NCBI GenBank assembly: GCA_904381285.1
Contig: CAJFII010000008.1
Coordinates: forward strand, 62,001-126,000
DNA length: 64,000 nt
Source: an uncultured Clostridia bacterium
GTDB taxonomy: Bacteria; Bacillota; Clostridia; TANB77; CAG-508
Reading direction: 5' to 3'
Positions 1-10,987 of the stretch are shown here, in pieces. A model generated the notes under the pieces. It was not told the DNA's origin and did no database searches. It worked only from the letters and a program-made list of their open reading frames with translations. Every line of letters begins with the position of its first letter. Within the stretch, counting starts at the first letter, position 1. The translations under genes and the position numbers were made by a program.

Positions 1-1130
<1,130 letters not shown>

Positions 1131-1144
1131 TAAGGGGGAAAATT

Positions 1145-2515
1145 ATGCAAGATTTTGGGAATTTTGAAAATGCTAAACAAGAAAAAAATAAAAAGATTTC
1201 AAGAATCATTATTATTTGTATAGCATTAGTATTTATTGCAATCATTGCAATAATGTGTACAATAATTTATTTACAACAAAATGCACTTAAAGTATACATA
1301 GATGGTGTTAGTGTAAATTTGCCAGCAGATACTATAATAATAGATGAATCATCAGGAAAAATATATGTAGATATTAAGGGAATTGCAAGTTATCTTGGGT
1401 ATGATTCTCATAATGGAGAATATAAACTATTTACAGAAGATACTAACAAATGTTGGGTAAACTGTGAAAATGAAACTGCTTCATTTTTCTTAAATTCTAA
1501 TAGAATATCAAAAGTAGAACCAGATGAGACAAAAGATTATGAAGATTATTTAATAACAGATCCAGTTATTAATATAAATGGTAAATTATATACCACAAGT
1601 GAAGGAATAAAAATAGGTTTTAATGTTTTATTTGATTATAATGAACAATCAAACAATATACAAATTAGGACATTACCATATTTAGTCGAAAGATATACAA
1701 CTATATTTAAAAATTATGGATATAGTGGGGTAAGTAATAATTTTAACAATCAAAAAGCTATTTTATATAATTTATTTGTAGTAAGAAAAGATAATGGACT
1801 ATATGGAGTAGTAGATGCTAACAACCAAGAAGTTATTAGTTCTAGATATGAAAGTATGGAATTTAACGAAAACTTAAAAGAATTCTTTGTATCAAATACT
1901 TCTAAAAAAGTTGGAATAGTAACACAAGAAGGAGTTACAAAGATAAATCTTTTGTATGACGATATTGATATGTTAGACAAGAGCAATGGTTTATATTTAG
2001 TAAAAAATAATAATAAATATGGAGTATTAGGTAACACTGGAAATATTGTAATTCACTTAGAATATGATCAAATTGGAGTAGATACAACTAAATTCCCAAA
2101 TGATACTATAAAAAATAAGTATTTATTATTTGAAAATGCAATACCTGTATATCAAAATAAAAAATGGGGATTATTTGATAAAACAGGAAAAATGATATTA
2201 CCAGTAGAATATGACCAAATTGGTTATGTAGCAAGTAGTAATAATTCAAACAGAAATGTAAATAACTTGCTAATTATACCAAACTGTAAAGCAATAGTAT
2301 TAGGAAAAACTTATGACAAAATAACACAATATGGAATTTATAATTATTTAGGAGAACAACTGGTACCATGTAGATTAGATAGTGCTTATTCAATTACAAA
2401 TGCAGGAGTAGACACATATTATATGGATTATCAAGGACAAACATTAGAAATTGAAAGTTATATACAAAGAGTGCATGGTTCAAATAGTGTAATAAATACA
2501 ACTGATAATCAGTAA
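1145..2515 (+). CDS. Membrane-anchored WG-repeat protein
   Basis: 456 aa. A short Lys-rich cytoplasmic head is followed by one transmembrane segment (about residues 20-43), so the rest is extracytoplasmic. Residues about 48-90 (VYIDGVSVNLPADTIIID) resemble the stalk domain of copper-amine-oxidase-N-like surface proteins. From about residue 215 there are five WG-type repeats, visible as YGVVDANNQEVI, VGIVTQEGVTK, YGVLGNTGNIVI, WGLFDKTGKMIL and YGIYNYLGEQLV, each about 35-50 aa. WG repeats form beta-rich domains of no assigned enzymatic function. A related single-anchor protein lies on the other strand at 15656-17354. Function is unknown; surface binding or scaffolding is an inference. Confidence 0.8.
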   Translation: MQDFGNFENAKQEKNKKISRIIIICIALVFIAIIAIMCTIIYLQQNALKVYIDGVSVNLPADTIIIDESSGKIYVDIKGIASYLGYDSHNGEYKLFTEDTNKCWVNCENETASFFLNSNRISKVEPDETKDYEDYLITDPVININGKLYTTSEGIKIGFNVLFDYNEQSNNIQIRTLPYLVERYTTIFKNYGYSGVSNNFNNQKAILYNLFVVRKDNGLYGVVDANNQEVISSRYESMEFNENLKEFFVSNTSKKVGIVTQEGVTKINLLYDDIDMLDKSNGLYLVKNNNKYGVLGNTGNIVIHLEYDQIGVDTTKFPNDTIKNKYLLFENAIPVYQNKKWGLFDKTGKMILPVEYDQIGYVASSNNSNRNVNNLLIIPNCKAIVLGKTYDKITQYGIYNYLGEQLVPCRLDSAYSITNAGVDTYYMDYQGQTLEIESYIQRVHGSNSVINTTDNQ

Positions 2516-2539
2516 TTAAGCAATTAAAATAAAAGTTCT

Positions 2540-2582
2540 AAAAAATAATTCATTATAATATATTTATAATGAATTATTTTTT
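2540..2582 (+). terminator. Rho-independent terminator
   Basis: A 19-bp perfect stem (2540-2558 with 2564-2582), five-base loop and T-rich right arm, just after the WG-repeat gene. It is A/T only, so weaker than its length suggests. It can act on both strands. Confidence 0.7.
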
Positions 2583-2609
2583 GGTATATAAAAGGAGGAA
2601 AAATATTTT

Positions 2610-3011
2610 ATGAAAAATATAGCCGAAACATCGGGAATAGATAATAAAAACAATGTAATTAATATATTTAAGGGAATTGTAATCTCGTTTATACTTACAT
2701 TAATATTGTTATTTATATTTTCAACAATATTAACATATACACAAATACCTGAAAGCACAATTGGCCCAGTAATAATTATAATAACAGTAATAAGCATATT
2801 GATAGGTAGTAGCATTAGTACCATAAAAATAAGAAAAAATGGAATAATAAATGGTGGAATTATAGGCATGATATACATACTAATTCTTTACTTATTTTCT
2901 AGCATGTTTGAAACAGGATTTAGTGTAAATATATATTCTATAATTATGATAGTATTCTCTATAATAGCAGGAATGATTGGTGGAATTGTAGGAGTAAATA
3001 TAAAAAAATAA
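2610..3011 (+). CDS. TIGR04086-type four-helix membrane protein
   Basis: 133 aa with four hydrophobic segments (about residues 20-45, 52-68, 80-98 and 106-130) and glycine-rich turns (GGIIGMIYIL, AGMIGGIVGVN). Length, topology and position after tgt match the TIGR04086 (YrzE-like) family of uncharacterised membrane proteins in Clostridia. It has a clear AGGAGG site 12 bases before the ATG. The role is unknown. Confidence 0.65.
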   Translation: MKNIAETSGIDNKNNVINIFKGIVISFILTLILLFIFSTILTYTQIPESTIGPVIIIITVISILIGSSISTIKIRKNGIINGGIIGMIYILILYLFSSMFETGFSVNIYSIIMIVFSIIAGMIGGIVGVNIKK

Positions 3012-3091
3012 TTGACAAAATAATTCATGTAGTATAAAATGAACTGGAATTGGAAAAGCCAATAAAATAGCAAAAAAAGGAGAATAAATAT

Positions 3092-3553
3092 ATGGAAAAA
3101 ATACGTAAATTTGAAGTAGTAAAAGGTTATGAAGATAAACAAATTAATTTACCAGTTAGAAAAACAAAATATTCAGCAGGATATGATGTAGAAGCAGCAG
3201 AAGATTGTATTATACCAAGCTTTAAAAAAGGAAACAAACCAACACTTGTAAAAACAGGAATAAAAGCATATATGCAAGAGGATGAAGTATTAATACTTGC
3301 TAACCGTAGCTCAAATCCAGGAAAAAAAGGACTAATACTTGCAAATAGTATAGGAGTAATAGATAGTGATTACTATGGAAATGAAGACAATGATGGTCAT
3401 ATCATGTTTGCATTTTATAATATAAAAGAAGAGGATATTGAAATAAAAAAAGGTGATGTAATAGGTCAAGCAATATTCCAAAAATATTTAGTAACAGATG
3501 ATGATATAGCAGAAGGAGAAAGAAAAGGAGGGTTTGGCTCAACTAGTAAATAA
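3092..3553 (+). CDS. dut: Deoxyuridine 5'-triphosphate nucleotidohydrolase (trimeric dUTPase)
   Basis: Hydrolyses dUTP to dUMP and diphosphate, keeping uracil out of DNA. 153 aa. The five dUTPase motifs are in order: AGYDVEAAED (1), NRSSNPGKKG (2), GVIDSDYYGNEDNDGHI (3, with the catalytic Asp in VIDSDY), a motif 4 equivalent around KKGDVIGQAIFQK, and RKGGFGSTSK (5, the C-terminal lid). Ribosome binding site AAAGGAG precedes the ATG. It ends shortly before the terminator/promoter overlap at 3625-3671. Confidence 0.93.
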   Translation: MEKIRKFEVVKGYEDKQINLPVRKTKYSAGYDVEAAEDCIIPSFKKGNKPTLVKTGIKAYMQEDEVLILANRSSNPGKKGLILANSIGVIDSDYYGNEDNDGHIMFAFYNIKEEDIEIKKGDVIGQAIFQKYLVTDDDIAEGERKGGFGSTSK

Positions 3554-3624
3554 AGTAAAAAAATTTATTAGCCAAATTTTAGAGAATAAATAAAAGGCGG
3601 AAAAAAGTATTTTTTTTCGTAAGA

Positions 3625-3661
3625 AAAAATTGCCAAAAGTTTTTGACTTTTGGCAATTTTT
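3625..3661 (+). terminator. Rho-independent terminator after dut
   Basis: 15-bp stem (3625-3639 with 3647-3661), seven-base loop, T-rich 3' arm. Its loop and right arm contain the -35 box of the next promoter. Confidence 0.85.
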
Positions 3662-3671
3662 ATGATATAAT
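3643..3671 (+). promoter_or_regulatory. Sigma-A promoter for carD, overlapping the dut terminator
   Basis: TTGACT at 3643-3648, 17-base spacer, TATAAT at 3666-3671. The carD ATG is at 3784, leaving a leader of about 105 bases. Between 3706 and 3747 the leader has an imperfect stem followed by a T-run, which could be an attenuator. Confidence 0.75.
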
Positions 3672-3783
3672 AATTATGGTTAAAAAAGGAAAAAGCGGTT
3701 ATAATTTGCAGATTTTAAATAGCTTAAAAATCGCATTTTTTTATTAATATATAATTGAAAATTCAGAAAGGAGTGGCACTTAT

Positions 3784-4356
3784 ATGTTTAATGTAGGAGA
3801 CCATATAGTATACCCAATGCACGGGGCAGGAGTAATAGATGCAATTGAAGAAAAAGATATTCTAGGAGAAAAACAATCTTATTACATACTAAAGATGCCT
3901 GGGGAGGTAAAAGTAATGGTGCCAACCAACAAAGCTGAAGAAATTGGTGTAAGAGGAGTTGTTGATAAGCAATCAGCAGACAAGGTATTTGAAATATTAG
4001 AAGAAGATAAAACAGAAATGTCAACAAATTGGAATAAAAGATATCGTGACAATATGGATAAAATGAAAAGTGGAAATATTTATGAAATAGCAGACGTTGT
4101 TAGGAACTTATCATTCAAGCAAAAAGAAAAAGGTTTGTCAACTGGTGAAAAGAAAATGTTATCAAATGCAAAACAAATTTTAGTTAGTGAATTAGTACTT
4201 GCAGAAAATGCTTCAGAAGATGAAGTAGAAGGATTAATTGAAAACAAAATAAATGCATCATTTAAAGAATTTGAATTAGATAATATAGAACCAGTAAAAA
4301 ATGTCGTAAACAAATTTATTCCATTTGAAGATACAGGAGTAGATCAAAATACTTAA
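3784..4356 (+). CDS. carD: CarD/CdnL-family RNA polymerase-binding regulator
   Basis: 190 aa. Residues 1-60 (MFNVGDHIVYPMHGAGVIDAIEE...) form the RNA-polymerase beta-interacting Tudor-like domain; about 65-160 is the helical DNA-minor-groove domain (YRDNMDKMKSGNIYEIADVVRNL, KGLSTGEKKMLSNAKQILVSEL). CarD proteins stabilise open promoter complexes at rRNA and other promoters. It has its own consensus promoter, an AAGGAG site and a strong terminator downstream, so it is a single-gene transcription unit ahead of dnaG-rpoD. Confidence 0.92.
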   Translation: MFNVGDHIVYPMHGAGVIDAIEEKDILGEKQSYYILKMPGEVKVMVPTNKAEEIGVRGVVDKQSADKVFEILEEDKTEMSTNWNKRYRDNMDKMKSGNIYEIADVVRNLSFKQKEKGLSTGEKKMLSNAKQILVSELVLAENASEDEVEGLIENKINASFKEFELDNIEPVKNVVNKFIPFEDTGVDQNT

Positions 4357-4364
4357 AAATAGAC

Positions 4365-4398
4365 AAAAGAGAATATATATGCTATATTCTCTTTTAAA
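4365..4398 (+). terminator. Rho-independent terminator after carD
   Basis: Perfect 13-bp stem AAAAGAGAATATA (4365-4377) with its complement at 4383-4395, five-base loop. Confidence 0.85.
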
Positions 4399-4481
4399 AT
4401 ACTTATTTATTTTATGTGAAGTAGGGAGGATTTAGAGAATTTCTGTCGAATAGTATAATATAATAAGGAAAGGTAAGAAGG

Positions 4482-6269
4482 ATGGTACGATATAGTGATG
4501 AACTAATTGATGAAATCAGAAATAGTAACGATATAGTTGATGTGATATCACAATATGTAGTATTAAAAAGAAGTGGTAGAAATTTTTTTGGATTGTGTCC
4601 ATTTCATAAAGAAAAGTCCCCTTCTTTTTCTGTGTCACCAGACAAGCAAATATTTCATTGCTTTGGATGTGGTGTAGGAGGAAATGTTATTCATTTTGTT
4701 AGTAAAATAGAAAATTTAGATTTTAGAGCAACATTAGAATTACTTGCAGAAAGAAGCGGAATTAATTTACCAACATTGGAAAATGGACAAGATAGCGATA
4801 GGTTAAGACTTAAAGAAAAAGTTTATCAAATTAATAAATTTACAGCACAATACTTTCATGAAAACCTATATAAACCAAATGCAAAACAAGCTCAAGAATA
4901 TGTAAAAAAGAGGAAACTTGATAATAATACATTAAAAACATTTAGTATCGGATTTTCTACTAATTTTGATGAATTATATAAAGCATTAAAAAAACAAGGT
5001 TTTAGTGATGAAGAAATATTAGCATCAAGTTTAGTAAGTAAATCTCAAAAAGGGCAATTCTATGATAAATTTAAATCACGATTAATGTTTCCAATAAAAG
5101 ATATACAAGATAGAGTAATAGCATTTGGTGGAAGAGTATTAGATGATAGTAAACCCAAATACATCAACTCACCAGAAAATATAGTGTATAGTAAGGGAAG
5201 ACAACTTTTTGGTTTAAATGTAGCAAAAAAGAGTGGAAATAATAAAATAATTATTGTAGAAGGCTATATGGATGCTATATCACTATACCAAAGAGGAATT
5301 ACGAATGTCGTAGCATCACTAGGAACAGCTCTTACAGAGGCACAAGGTAGATTGCTTAGAAAATATGCTTCACAAATCATTATAGGATACGACTCTGATG
5401 GTGCAGGACAAGCTGCTACAATGAGAGGAATGGAAATATTACAAAATTTAGGATGTGATATAAGAATTTTACAACTAGATGGTGATGCAAAAGATCCAGA
5501 TGAATATATTATCAAATATGGTAGTGGAAGATTTGAAAAATGTGTAGAAAATGCAATTTCACTTGTTGAATTCAAGGTAAAAACATTAAAAAACACATTA
5601 AAAATCCAAACAGCTAGTGATAAAATAAAATTTTTAAATGAGATTGTAAAAATACTTTCAAAAGTAGATAACAATATAGAAAGAGAAATCTATATAGACA
5701 AAATTTCAAAAGAATATAATATTTCAAAAGAAGCAATTTATGCAGAATCAAATAAAATGTCAAATTCAAATAACCAAGGAATAAAAGTCTTACAAAAACC
5801 AATCGGAATAAGAAATGTATCCAAAAAGAATAATAATGAAGAAATAAGTGAAGCTTTATTAAAAAGAGAAAATATGATTATATCACTTTTAATTAACCCA
5901 GAAATTAATGCATATGAACAAATTAGTAAAAAAATAAGACCAGAAGATTTTAAACAAGAACAAAATAGAAAAATTGCAACTAAATTGTATGAACACTTTG
6001 AAAAAGGAGATAGTAATAACATATTAGATTTATTTCAGGAAGAAGAATTAATTAATCATATAACAAGTATAATGGCAGATGATTTTGAAATTTCAGATAA
6101 TAAAAAAGCAATAGAAGACTTACTAAATTTATACGAAAAAGAAAAATTAATTGATGAAAAGAGTAAAATTATAAAAAAATTAGAAGATAAAAGCTTAAGT
6201 GTTGAAGAAAGTAAAAATCTTGAAAAAGAATTAAGCGAAATAATTACACAAATTGCAAAAATAAAATAG
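4482..6269 (+). CDS. dnaG: DNA primase
   Basis: 595 aa, normal length. It synthesises RNA primers at the replication fork. The N-terminal zinc-binding domain shows [18 protein letters not shown] then HCFGCG (residues about 40-65). The catalytic core carries the TOPRIM signatures [17 protein letters not shown] and [10 protein letters not shown]. The C-terminal helical DnaB-interaction region is Lys/Glu-rich. It lies 11 bases upstream of rpoD, the classic macromolecular-synthesis operon order, here without rpsU in view. Confidence 0.97.
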   Translation: MVRYSDELIDEIRNSNDIVDVISQYVVLKRSGRNFFGLCPFHKEKSPSFSVSPDKQIFHCFGCGVGGNVIHFVSKIENLDFRATLELLAERSGINLPTLENGQDSDRLRLKEKVYQINKFTAQYFHENLYKPNAKQAQEYVKKRKLDNNTLKTFSIGFSTNFDELYKALKKQGFSDEEILASSLVSKSQKGQFYDKFKSRLMFPIKDIQDRVIAFGGRVLDDSKPKYINSPENIVYSKGRQLFGLNVAKKSGNNKIIIVEGYMDAISLYQRGITNVVASLGTALTEAQGRLLRKYASQIIIGYDSDGAGQAATMRGMEILQNLGCDIRILQLDGDAKDPDEYIIKYGSGRFEKCVENAISLVEFKVKTLKNTLKIQTASDKIKFLNEIVKILSKVDNNIEREIYIDKISKEYNISKEAIYAESNKMSNSNNQGIKVLQKPIGIRNVSKKNNNEEISEALLKRENMIISLLINPEINAYEQISKKIRPEDFKQEQNRKIATKLYEHFEKGDSNNILDLFQEEELINHITSIMADDFEISDNKKAIEDLLNLYEKEKLIDEKSKIIKKLEDKSLSVEESKNLEKELSEIITQIAKIK

Positions 6270-6280
6270 GAGGTATAAAA

Positions 6281-7486
6281 GTGGTAGAAGAAGAAAAAAA
6301 CAAAACTAAAAAAGTTAAAAAAGAAGCTACTGTAGAAGAGACAAAAAAGGTGGAAAGTACAGATAATAAAGAGCTAGAAGAAAAAGAAAAAACAACAAAT
6401 AATATTTCAGAAGATGAAAAAGTAAAAAATATTATAGAAAAGGCAAAAAAACAAGGAAAAATAACATATGGTGAAATTGCAACAGAATTAGATACTGCAA
6501 ATCCAGATCAAATAGAAAAAGTATTTGACGCATTTGAAGACTTAAATATGGATGTATTAAAAGATGACCTAGATGACCAAGAACCAGACTTAGAAGATTT
6601 AGAAGAAGTGGAAGATATAAAAGTAGAAGACATTAATTTAACAAATTTTGATGGTATTAGCACAGATGACCCAGTTAGAATGTATCTAAGAGAAATTGGT
6701 CGTATACCACTTCTTAGTTATGATGAAGAACTAGAAATAGCAAAAAAAGTATTAGAAGGCGACGAAGAAGCAAAACAAAGACTTGCAGAATCAAATTTAA
6801 GACTTGTTGTTAGTATAGCTAAAAAATATGTTGGAAGAGGAATGTTATTCTTAGATTTAATACAAGAAGGAAATATGGGACTAATAAAAGCAGTTGATAA
6901 ATTTGATTATAAAAAAGGATTTAAATTTAGTACTTATGCAACATGGTGGATTCGTCAAGCAATTACAAGAGCAATTGCAGACCAAGCAAGAACTATAAGA
7001 ATACCAGTTCATATGGTAGAAACAATTAATAAATTAATACGTACATCAAGACATTTATTACAAAAACTAGGAAGAGAGCCATCACCAGAAGAAATTGCAC
7101 AAGAATTAGAAATGCCAGTTGAAAAAGTAATGGAAATACAAAAAATTGCACAAGATCCAGTATCTCTTGAAACACCAATTGGAGAAGAAGATGATAGCCA
7201 TTTAGGAGATTTTATACAAGATGATGATTCACCAGCTCCACATGATTCAGCAGCTTATACTTTATTAAAAGAACAGTTAGAAGAAGTAATGAATACATTA
7301 ACTCCTAGAGAAGCAAAAGTGTTAAAACTAAGATTTGGATTAGAAGATGGAAAAGCAAGAACATTAGAAGAAGTAGGAAGAGAATTTGAAGTAACAAGAG
7401 AAAGAATAAGACAAATTGAAGCAAAAGCGCTAAGAAAATTAAGACATCCAAGTAGAAGTAAAAAACTAAGAGATTACATGAATTAG
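6281..7486 (+). CDS. rpoD: RNA polymerase primary sigma factor
   Basis: 401 aa, GTG start chosen because AGGAGG sits 7 bases upstream. A charged N-terminal extension is followed by region 1.1 ([16 protein letters not shown]), region 1.2 ([17 protein letters not shown]), regions 2.1-2.4 ([37 protein letters not shown]-like), region 3 and region 4.2 helix-turn-helix ([28 protein letters not shown]). This is the housekeeping sigma that would read the TTGACA/TATAAT promoters seen throughout the window. Confidence 0.97.
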   Translation: MVEEEKNKTKKVKKEATVEETKKVESTDNKELEEKEKTTNNISEDEKVKNIIEKAKKQGKITYGEIATELDTANPDQIEKVFDAFEDLNMDVLKDDLDDQEPDLEDLEEVEDIKVEDINLTNFDGISTDDPVRMYLREIGRIPLLSYDEELEIAKKVLEGDEEAKQRLAESNLRLVVSIAKKYVGRGMLFLDLIQEGNMGLIKAVDKFDYKKGFKFSTYATWWIRQAITRAIADQARTIRIPVHMVETINKLIRTSRHLLQKLGREPSPEEIAQELEMPVEKVMEIQKIAQDPVSLETPIGEEDDSHLGDFIQDDDSPAPHDSAAYTLLKEQLEEVMNTLTPREAKVLKLRFGLEDGKARTLEEVGREFEVTRERIRQIEAKALRKLRHPSRSKKLRDYMN

Positions 7487-7506
7487 AAATATGCAAAATT
7501 TTAAAA

Positions 7507-7547
7507 GACCAAAAAAATCCTGTAAAAACTTGATTTTTTTGGCTTTT
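7507..7547 (+). terminator. Rho-independent terminator after rpoD
   Basis: 11-bp stem (7509-7519 with 7532-7542), 12-base loop, followed by CTTTTT. Confidence 0.8.
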
Positions 7548-7613
7548 TATGTTAAGATAAATATGTATATTAAAAAAGAGAGGTGAAACCTAAATAAAAT
7601 TTAGGAAATAATT

Positions 7614-7937
7614 ATGGAAGCAAAAACAAGAGTAAAAGAAAATAAATTAAATAAATTCTTTGACGGCTTAAAAACATTTTTTGGAAGTTTAGTAGAAAGT
7701 GGTGAAACTTCAAATACTAAAGTGGAAAGTAGTGTACGAGAAATAGAAGCACAAGAAGGAAACAAAAAATATATTGATGAACTTGCAAAACAAACTAGTA
7801 CAGTAAACATTTCTTTAGAAGATGCAGACAAAGGATTTGTACCACATGCCGATATTTCAGAAGAAGCAGCGATAAAAAAAGCAAGTGAAAGAAGCCACAC
7901 AAGAAATGAGTTAAAAAATCAAGAAAAGACAAGATAA
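7614..7937 (+). CDS. Small hydrophilic protein of unknown function
   Basis: 107 aa, Lys/Glu/Ser-rich, no membrane segment, no family recognised. The N-terminus (KLNKFFDGLKTFFGSLVESG) could form one amphipathic helix. It is flanked by terminators on both sides, so it is monocistronic. The Shine-Dalgarno sequence (GAGAGGTG, about 7577-7584) lies about 30 bases before the ATG, with a 7-bp hairpin between them. A weaker AGGA nearer the ATG is the alternative. Expression context is clear; function is not. Confidence 0.6.
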   Translation: MEAKTRVKENKLNKFFDGLKTFFGSLVESGETSNTKVESSVREIEAQEGNKKYIDELAKQTSTVNISLEDADKGFVPHADISEEAAIKKASERSHTRNELKNQEKTR

Positions 7938-7987
7938 TAATAAAGTAACAAAAAAATAATAAGAACAAAAACTAAATAATAAAGTAA

Positions 7988-8032
7988 AAAACTTAAAAAG
8001 AACTATTCTTTTTAAGTTTTTTTTGATATAAT
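7988..8032 (+). terminator. Terminator with an extended -10 promoter immediately after
   Basis: A 15-bp stem (7988-8002 with 8006-8020), three-base loop and T8 tail. The sequence TGATATAAT directly after it (TATAAT at 8027-8032) is an extended -10 for the following membrane-protein operon. Confidence 0.75.
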
Positions 8033-8061
8033 ACAAACGTTGAAAAAAGGAGAGATTAAAA

Positions 8062-9702
8062 GTGGATAAAAAAGTAAAATTAAGTTTTAACATAATAGCG
8101 ATTGTATGTATTTTATTATTTTGTATAGCACTAACACCAGTTACATTACAAAATGATACATTTTATACTATAAAAATAGGAGAACATATATTAGAAAATG
8201 GAATTGATATGCATGACCCATTTTCAATTCATGATTTACCATACACATATCCTCATTGGTTATATGATGTTGGAATATATTTAATTTATAATTTAGGCGG
8301 AATGCCAGGAATATATTTATCTACCATGGTTTTAGCATGTATATTAGGCGTAACTATATATTTTGCAAATAAAAAAATAGTAAAAAATGATTTAATTTCA
8401 TTTTTATTAACAATGGGAGTAATGTATGTATTAGATGGATTTATAGCAGCACGTGCACAACTTGTAACATATATATTATTTACTTTACAAATACTTTTCA
8501 TAGAAAAATTTATAGAAACAAAAAAGAAAAGATATGGAGTAGGTTTAATAATAATACCAATTATTATAGCAAATGTACATTTAGCTGTATGGCCATTTTA
8601 TTTTGTACCATTTTTACCATATGTTGCAGAATATCTAATAGCAGTAATATTAGATGCTCATTTAATGCATAAATTAGAAATGAAAATTATAAATAGTAGA
8701 ATAAATAAATTATCTAAAAAACAAGATACTGAAGAAAAAATTGCAAAATTAGAATCTTTAAGGAAAATAAAAGAAGAAAAATTTGAAGAATATAAAGAAA
8801 AACAAAATAAAAGAAGAGAAAATCCATATAAATTAAAAATAGTTAGAAAAGATAATGTAAAATGGCTAATTGTAATAATGATTATTTGTCTATTTACAGG
8901 ATTACTAACACCTTTAGGAGATACACCATATACATATCTTTTAAAAACAATGCAAGGAAATACAACTCAAAGTATTAATGAACATTTACCTATTGTATTA
9001 ATAGAATCAACTTTTGCACTAGCTATAATTGTGCTTATTTTAGCAATATTAATATTCACTGATACAAAAATTAGATTAAAAGATTTCTTTATGTTAGGAG
9101 GGCTGATTTTACTTGCACTAATGTCAAAGAGACAGTTATCTATGCTTGCATTATTAGGGGTATATTCTGTTAATAGAATGTTATGCGATTTGTTTGATAA
9201 ATATGATCCTAAAGGTACAGAAAACTTTATGAAAATAATTTCAAGTGGATTTGGTAGAATAATCACATTATTACTAGTTGTTTTAATATGTATAGTAATA
9301 TATAAACCAAAAGCAAATGATGAGTTTATATCTTCAAATGTATATCCAGTAGAGGCATCAAAATACATAAAAGAAAACTTAGATATTGAAAATATAAGAT
9401 TATATAATGAATATAATTATGGAAGTTATTTATTGTATGAAGACATACCGGTATTTATAGATTCAAGAGCAGATTTATATACACCAGAATTTAATGGCGA
9501 TAAAAACAAAGATATATTTACAGATTTTGTTAGAGTTTCAAGCCTAAGTGTACACTATGAAGATATATTTGACAAGTATGATATTACACACTTAATTATA
9601 CCTAATAATTCAAAAATGAATTTATTTGTAAGTAAAGACGAAAATTATAAAGAATTATATAAAGATGATCATTTTGTAATATATGAAAGACTTATAAAAT
9701 AA
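8062..9702 (+). CDS. Polytopic membrane protein, GT-C glycosyltransferase-like
   Basis: 546 aa, GTG start behind AAAGGAGAG. About nine to eleven hydrophobic segments. The first extracytoplasmic loop (QNDTFYTIKIGEHILENG, DPFSIHDLPYTYPHWLYD) resembles bacterial GT-C-fold membrane glycosyltransferase-like proteins, in which an acidic residue early in this loop is functional. A charged cytoplasmic insert (about residues 205-268) looks like coiled coil. The C-terminal soluble part (YNYGSYLLYEDIPVFIDSR) is also typical of that group. It heads an operon with lspA, tagA and rluD. The substrate is unknown, and I cannot prove enzymatic activity. Confidence 0.6.
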   Translation: MDKKVKLSFNIIAIVCILLFCIALTPVTLQNDTFYTIKIGEHILENGIDMHDPFSIHDLPYTYPHWLYDVGIYLIYNLGGMPGIYLSTMVLACILGVTIYFANKKIVKNDLISFLLTMGVMYVLDGFIAARAQLVTYILFTLQILFIEKFIETKKKRYGVGLIIIPIIIANVHLAVWPFYFVPFLPYVAEYLIAVILDAHLMHKLEMKIINSRINKLSKKQDTEEKIAKLESLRKIKEEKFEEYKEKQNKRRENPYKLKIVRKDNVKWLIVIMIICLFTGLLTPLGDTPYTYLLKTMQGNTTQSINEHLPIVLIESTFALAIIVLILAILIFTDTKIRLKDFFMLGGLILLALMSKRQLSMLALLGVYSVNRMLCDLFDKYDPKGTENFMKIISSGFGRIITLLLVVLICIVIYKPKANDEFISSNVYPVEASKYIKENLDIENIRLYNEYNYGSYLLYEDIPVFIDSRADLYTPEFNGDKNKDIFTDFVRVSSLSVHYEDIFDKYDITHLIIPNNSKMNLFVSKDENYKELYKDDHFVIYERLIK

Positions 9703-9715
9703 GGAGATAATAAGA

Positions 9716-10216
9716 ATGGCAAAACAGAAGAAAAATAAGGCTGTACTTTATGGTATCATTATTTTAATAATATTGCTAATTTTGGACCAAATTACTAAAG
9801 CTGTTATTATTAACAATAATGTTAATAAAACTATAATACCAAATGTTTTAGAAATAGTTACTGTACAAAATACAGGAGGAGCATTTGGAGTAGCGCAAGG
9901 TAATACCACTATGTTTATAATTACAAATATTGTAGTATTAGGACTTATTATAAGATTCATATATTTACAAAAAGACTTCATGGATAGAATAACTCTATAT
10001 ACACTATTTGTAATACTAGCTGGAGGATTTGGAAATTTAATAGATAGATTATTTAGGGGATTTGTAGTAGATTTTATTAAAATATTTCCAAGTATTAATT
10101 TTCCAATATTCAATTTGGCAGATATGTATATTACATTAGGCTGGATATTTCTAGCATTTGTTTTTGCATTATTTACATATAAAGAAATTAAGAATAGCAA
10201 AAAGGTAAAGGAGTAA
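9716..10216 (+). CDS. lspA: Lipoprotein signal peptidase (signal peptidase II)
   Basis: 166 aa with four membrane helices. It removes the signal peptide of prolipoproteins after lipidation. Signature pieces are LDQITKAV, NTGGAFG, the first catalytic Asp in GGFGNLIDRLFRGFVVDF and the second in FNLADMYITLG. It lies between the GT-C-like gene and tagA with gaps of 13 and 3 bases, so translation is probably coupled. Confidence 0.95.
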   Translation: MAKQKKNKAVLYGIIILIILLILDQITKAVIINNNVNKTIIPNVLEIVTVQNTGGAFGVAQGNTTMFIITNIVVLGLIIRFIYLQKDFMDRITLYTLFVILAGGFGNLIDRLFRGFVVDFIKIFPSINFPIFNLADMYITLGWIFLAFVFALFTYKEIKNSKKVKE

Positions 10217-10219
10217 AAT

Positions 10220-10975
10220 ATGCGTAATATAATTTCAATATTAGGAGTTCCAATTGATGCAGTTACAAGAGATGAAGCAGGAATTATAACAGAAAATTTA
10301 ATAAAGGAAAGTAATAAATCATGCAAAATGATATTTGCGCCTAATGTAGAATTTATTATGTATGCACAAAAGGATAAAGAATTTTTTGATATACTAAAGC
10401 AGTCTAGTCTTTCTACTCCAGATAGTATAGGAGTAATTATAGGAGCGAAACTTCAAAAAAAATCTTTTCCAGAAAGAATACCAGGCCAAAGTTATTTTAG
10501 AAAAATAATAGAATTATCAAATGAAAAAGGTTATTCAATTTACTTACTTGGAGGAAAGCCAGGAATACCCCAAAAAGCTAAAGAAAATTTAGAGAAGATA
10601 TTCCCAAATGTAAATATAGTGGGAGTTCATCATGGATATTTTAACGAAAATGAGGAAAAAGAGGTAATTGAAGAAATTAATAAATTACAACCCAATGTTC
10701 TATTTGTAGCATTAGGAGCACCAAAACAAGAAAAATGGATTTATCACCATAGAAACGAATTGAAAGTAGATGTTGCAACAGGACAAGGTGGAACCTATGA
10801 TTATGAAGCAGGAAAAATAAAAAGAGCTCCTGTATGGGTACAAAAAATTGGTATGGAATGGTTTTGGAGATTGTGTAGAGAACCTAAAAGAATAAAAAGA
10901 CAATTAGTATTACCAGTATATTTAGTAAAAATATTATTCAAAAAAGATAAAACAAAAGGAAAATTTGACATTTAA
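10220..10975 (+). CDS. tagA: WecG/TagA/CpsF-family glycosyltransferase (N-acetylmannosaminyltransferase)
   Basis: 251 aa. It adds ManNAc to undecaprenyl-PP-GlcNAc, the second step of wall teichoic acid linkage-unit synthesis. Family motifs are ILGVPIDAVT, FAPNVEFIMYAQKD, TPDSIGVIIGAKL and VALGAPKQEKWIYHHR, followed by GQGGTYDYEAG and the basic C-terminal helix WFWRLCREPKRIKRQ, which docks on the membrane. tagO (step one) is 44 kb downstream. No poly(glycerol/ribitol phosphate) genes are in the window. Confidence 0.9.
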   Translation: MRNIISILGVPIDAVTRDEAGIITENLIKESNKSCKMIFAPNVEFIMYAQKDKEFFDILKQSSLSTPDSIGVIIGAKLQKKSFPERIPGQSYFRKIIELSNEKGYSIYLLGGKPGIPQKAKENLEKIFPNVNIVGVHHGYFNENEEKEVIEEINKLQPNVLFVALGAPKQEKWIYHHRNELKVDVATGQGGTYDYEAGKIKRAPVWVQKIGMEWFWRLCREPKRIKRQLVLPVYLVKILFKKDKTKGKFDI

Positions 10976-10987
10976 AAGGAGAGAAAA

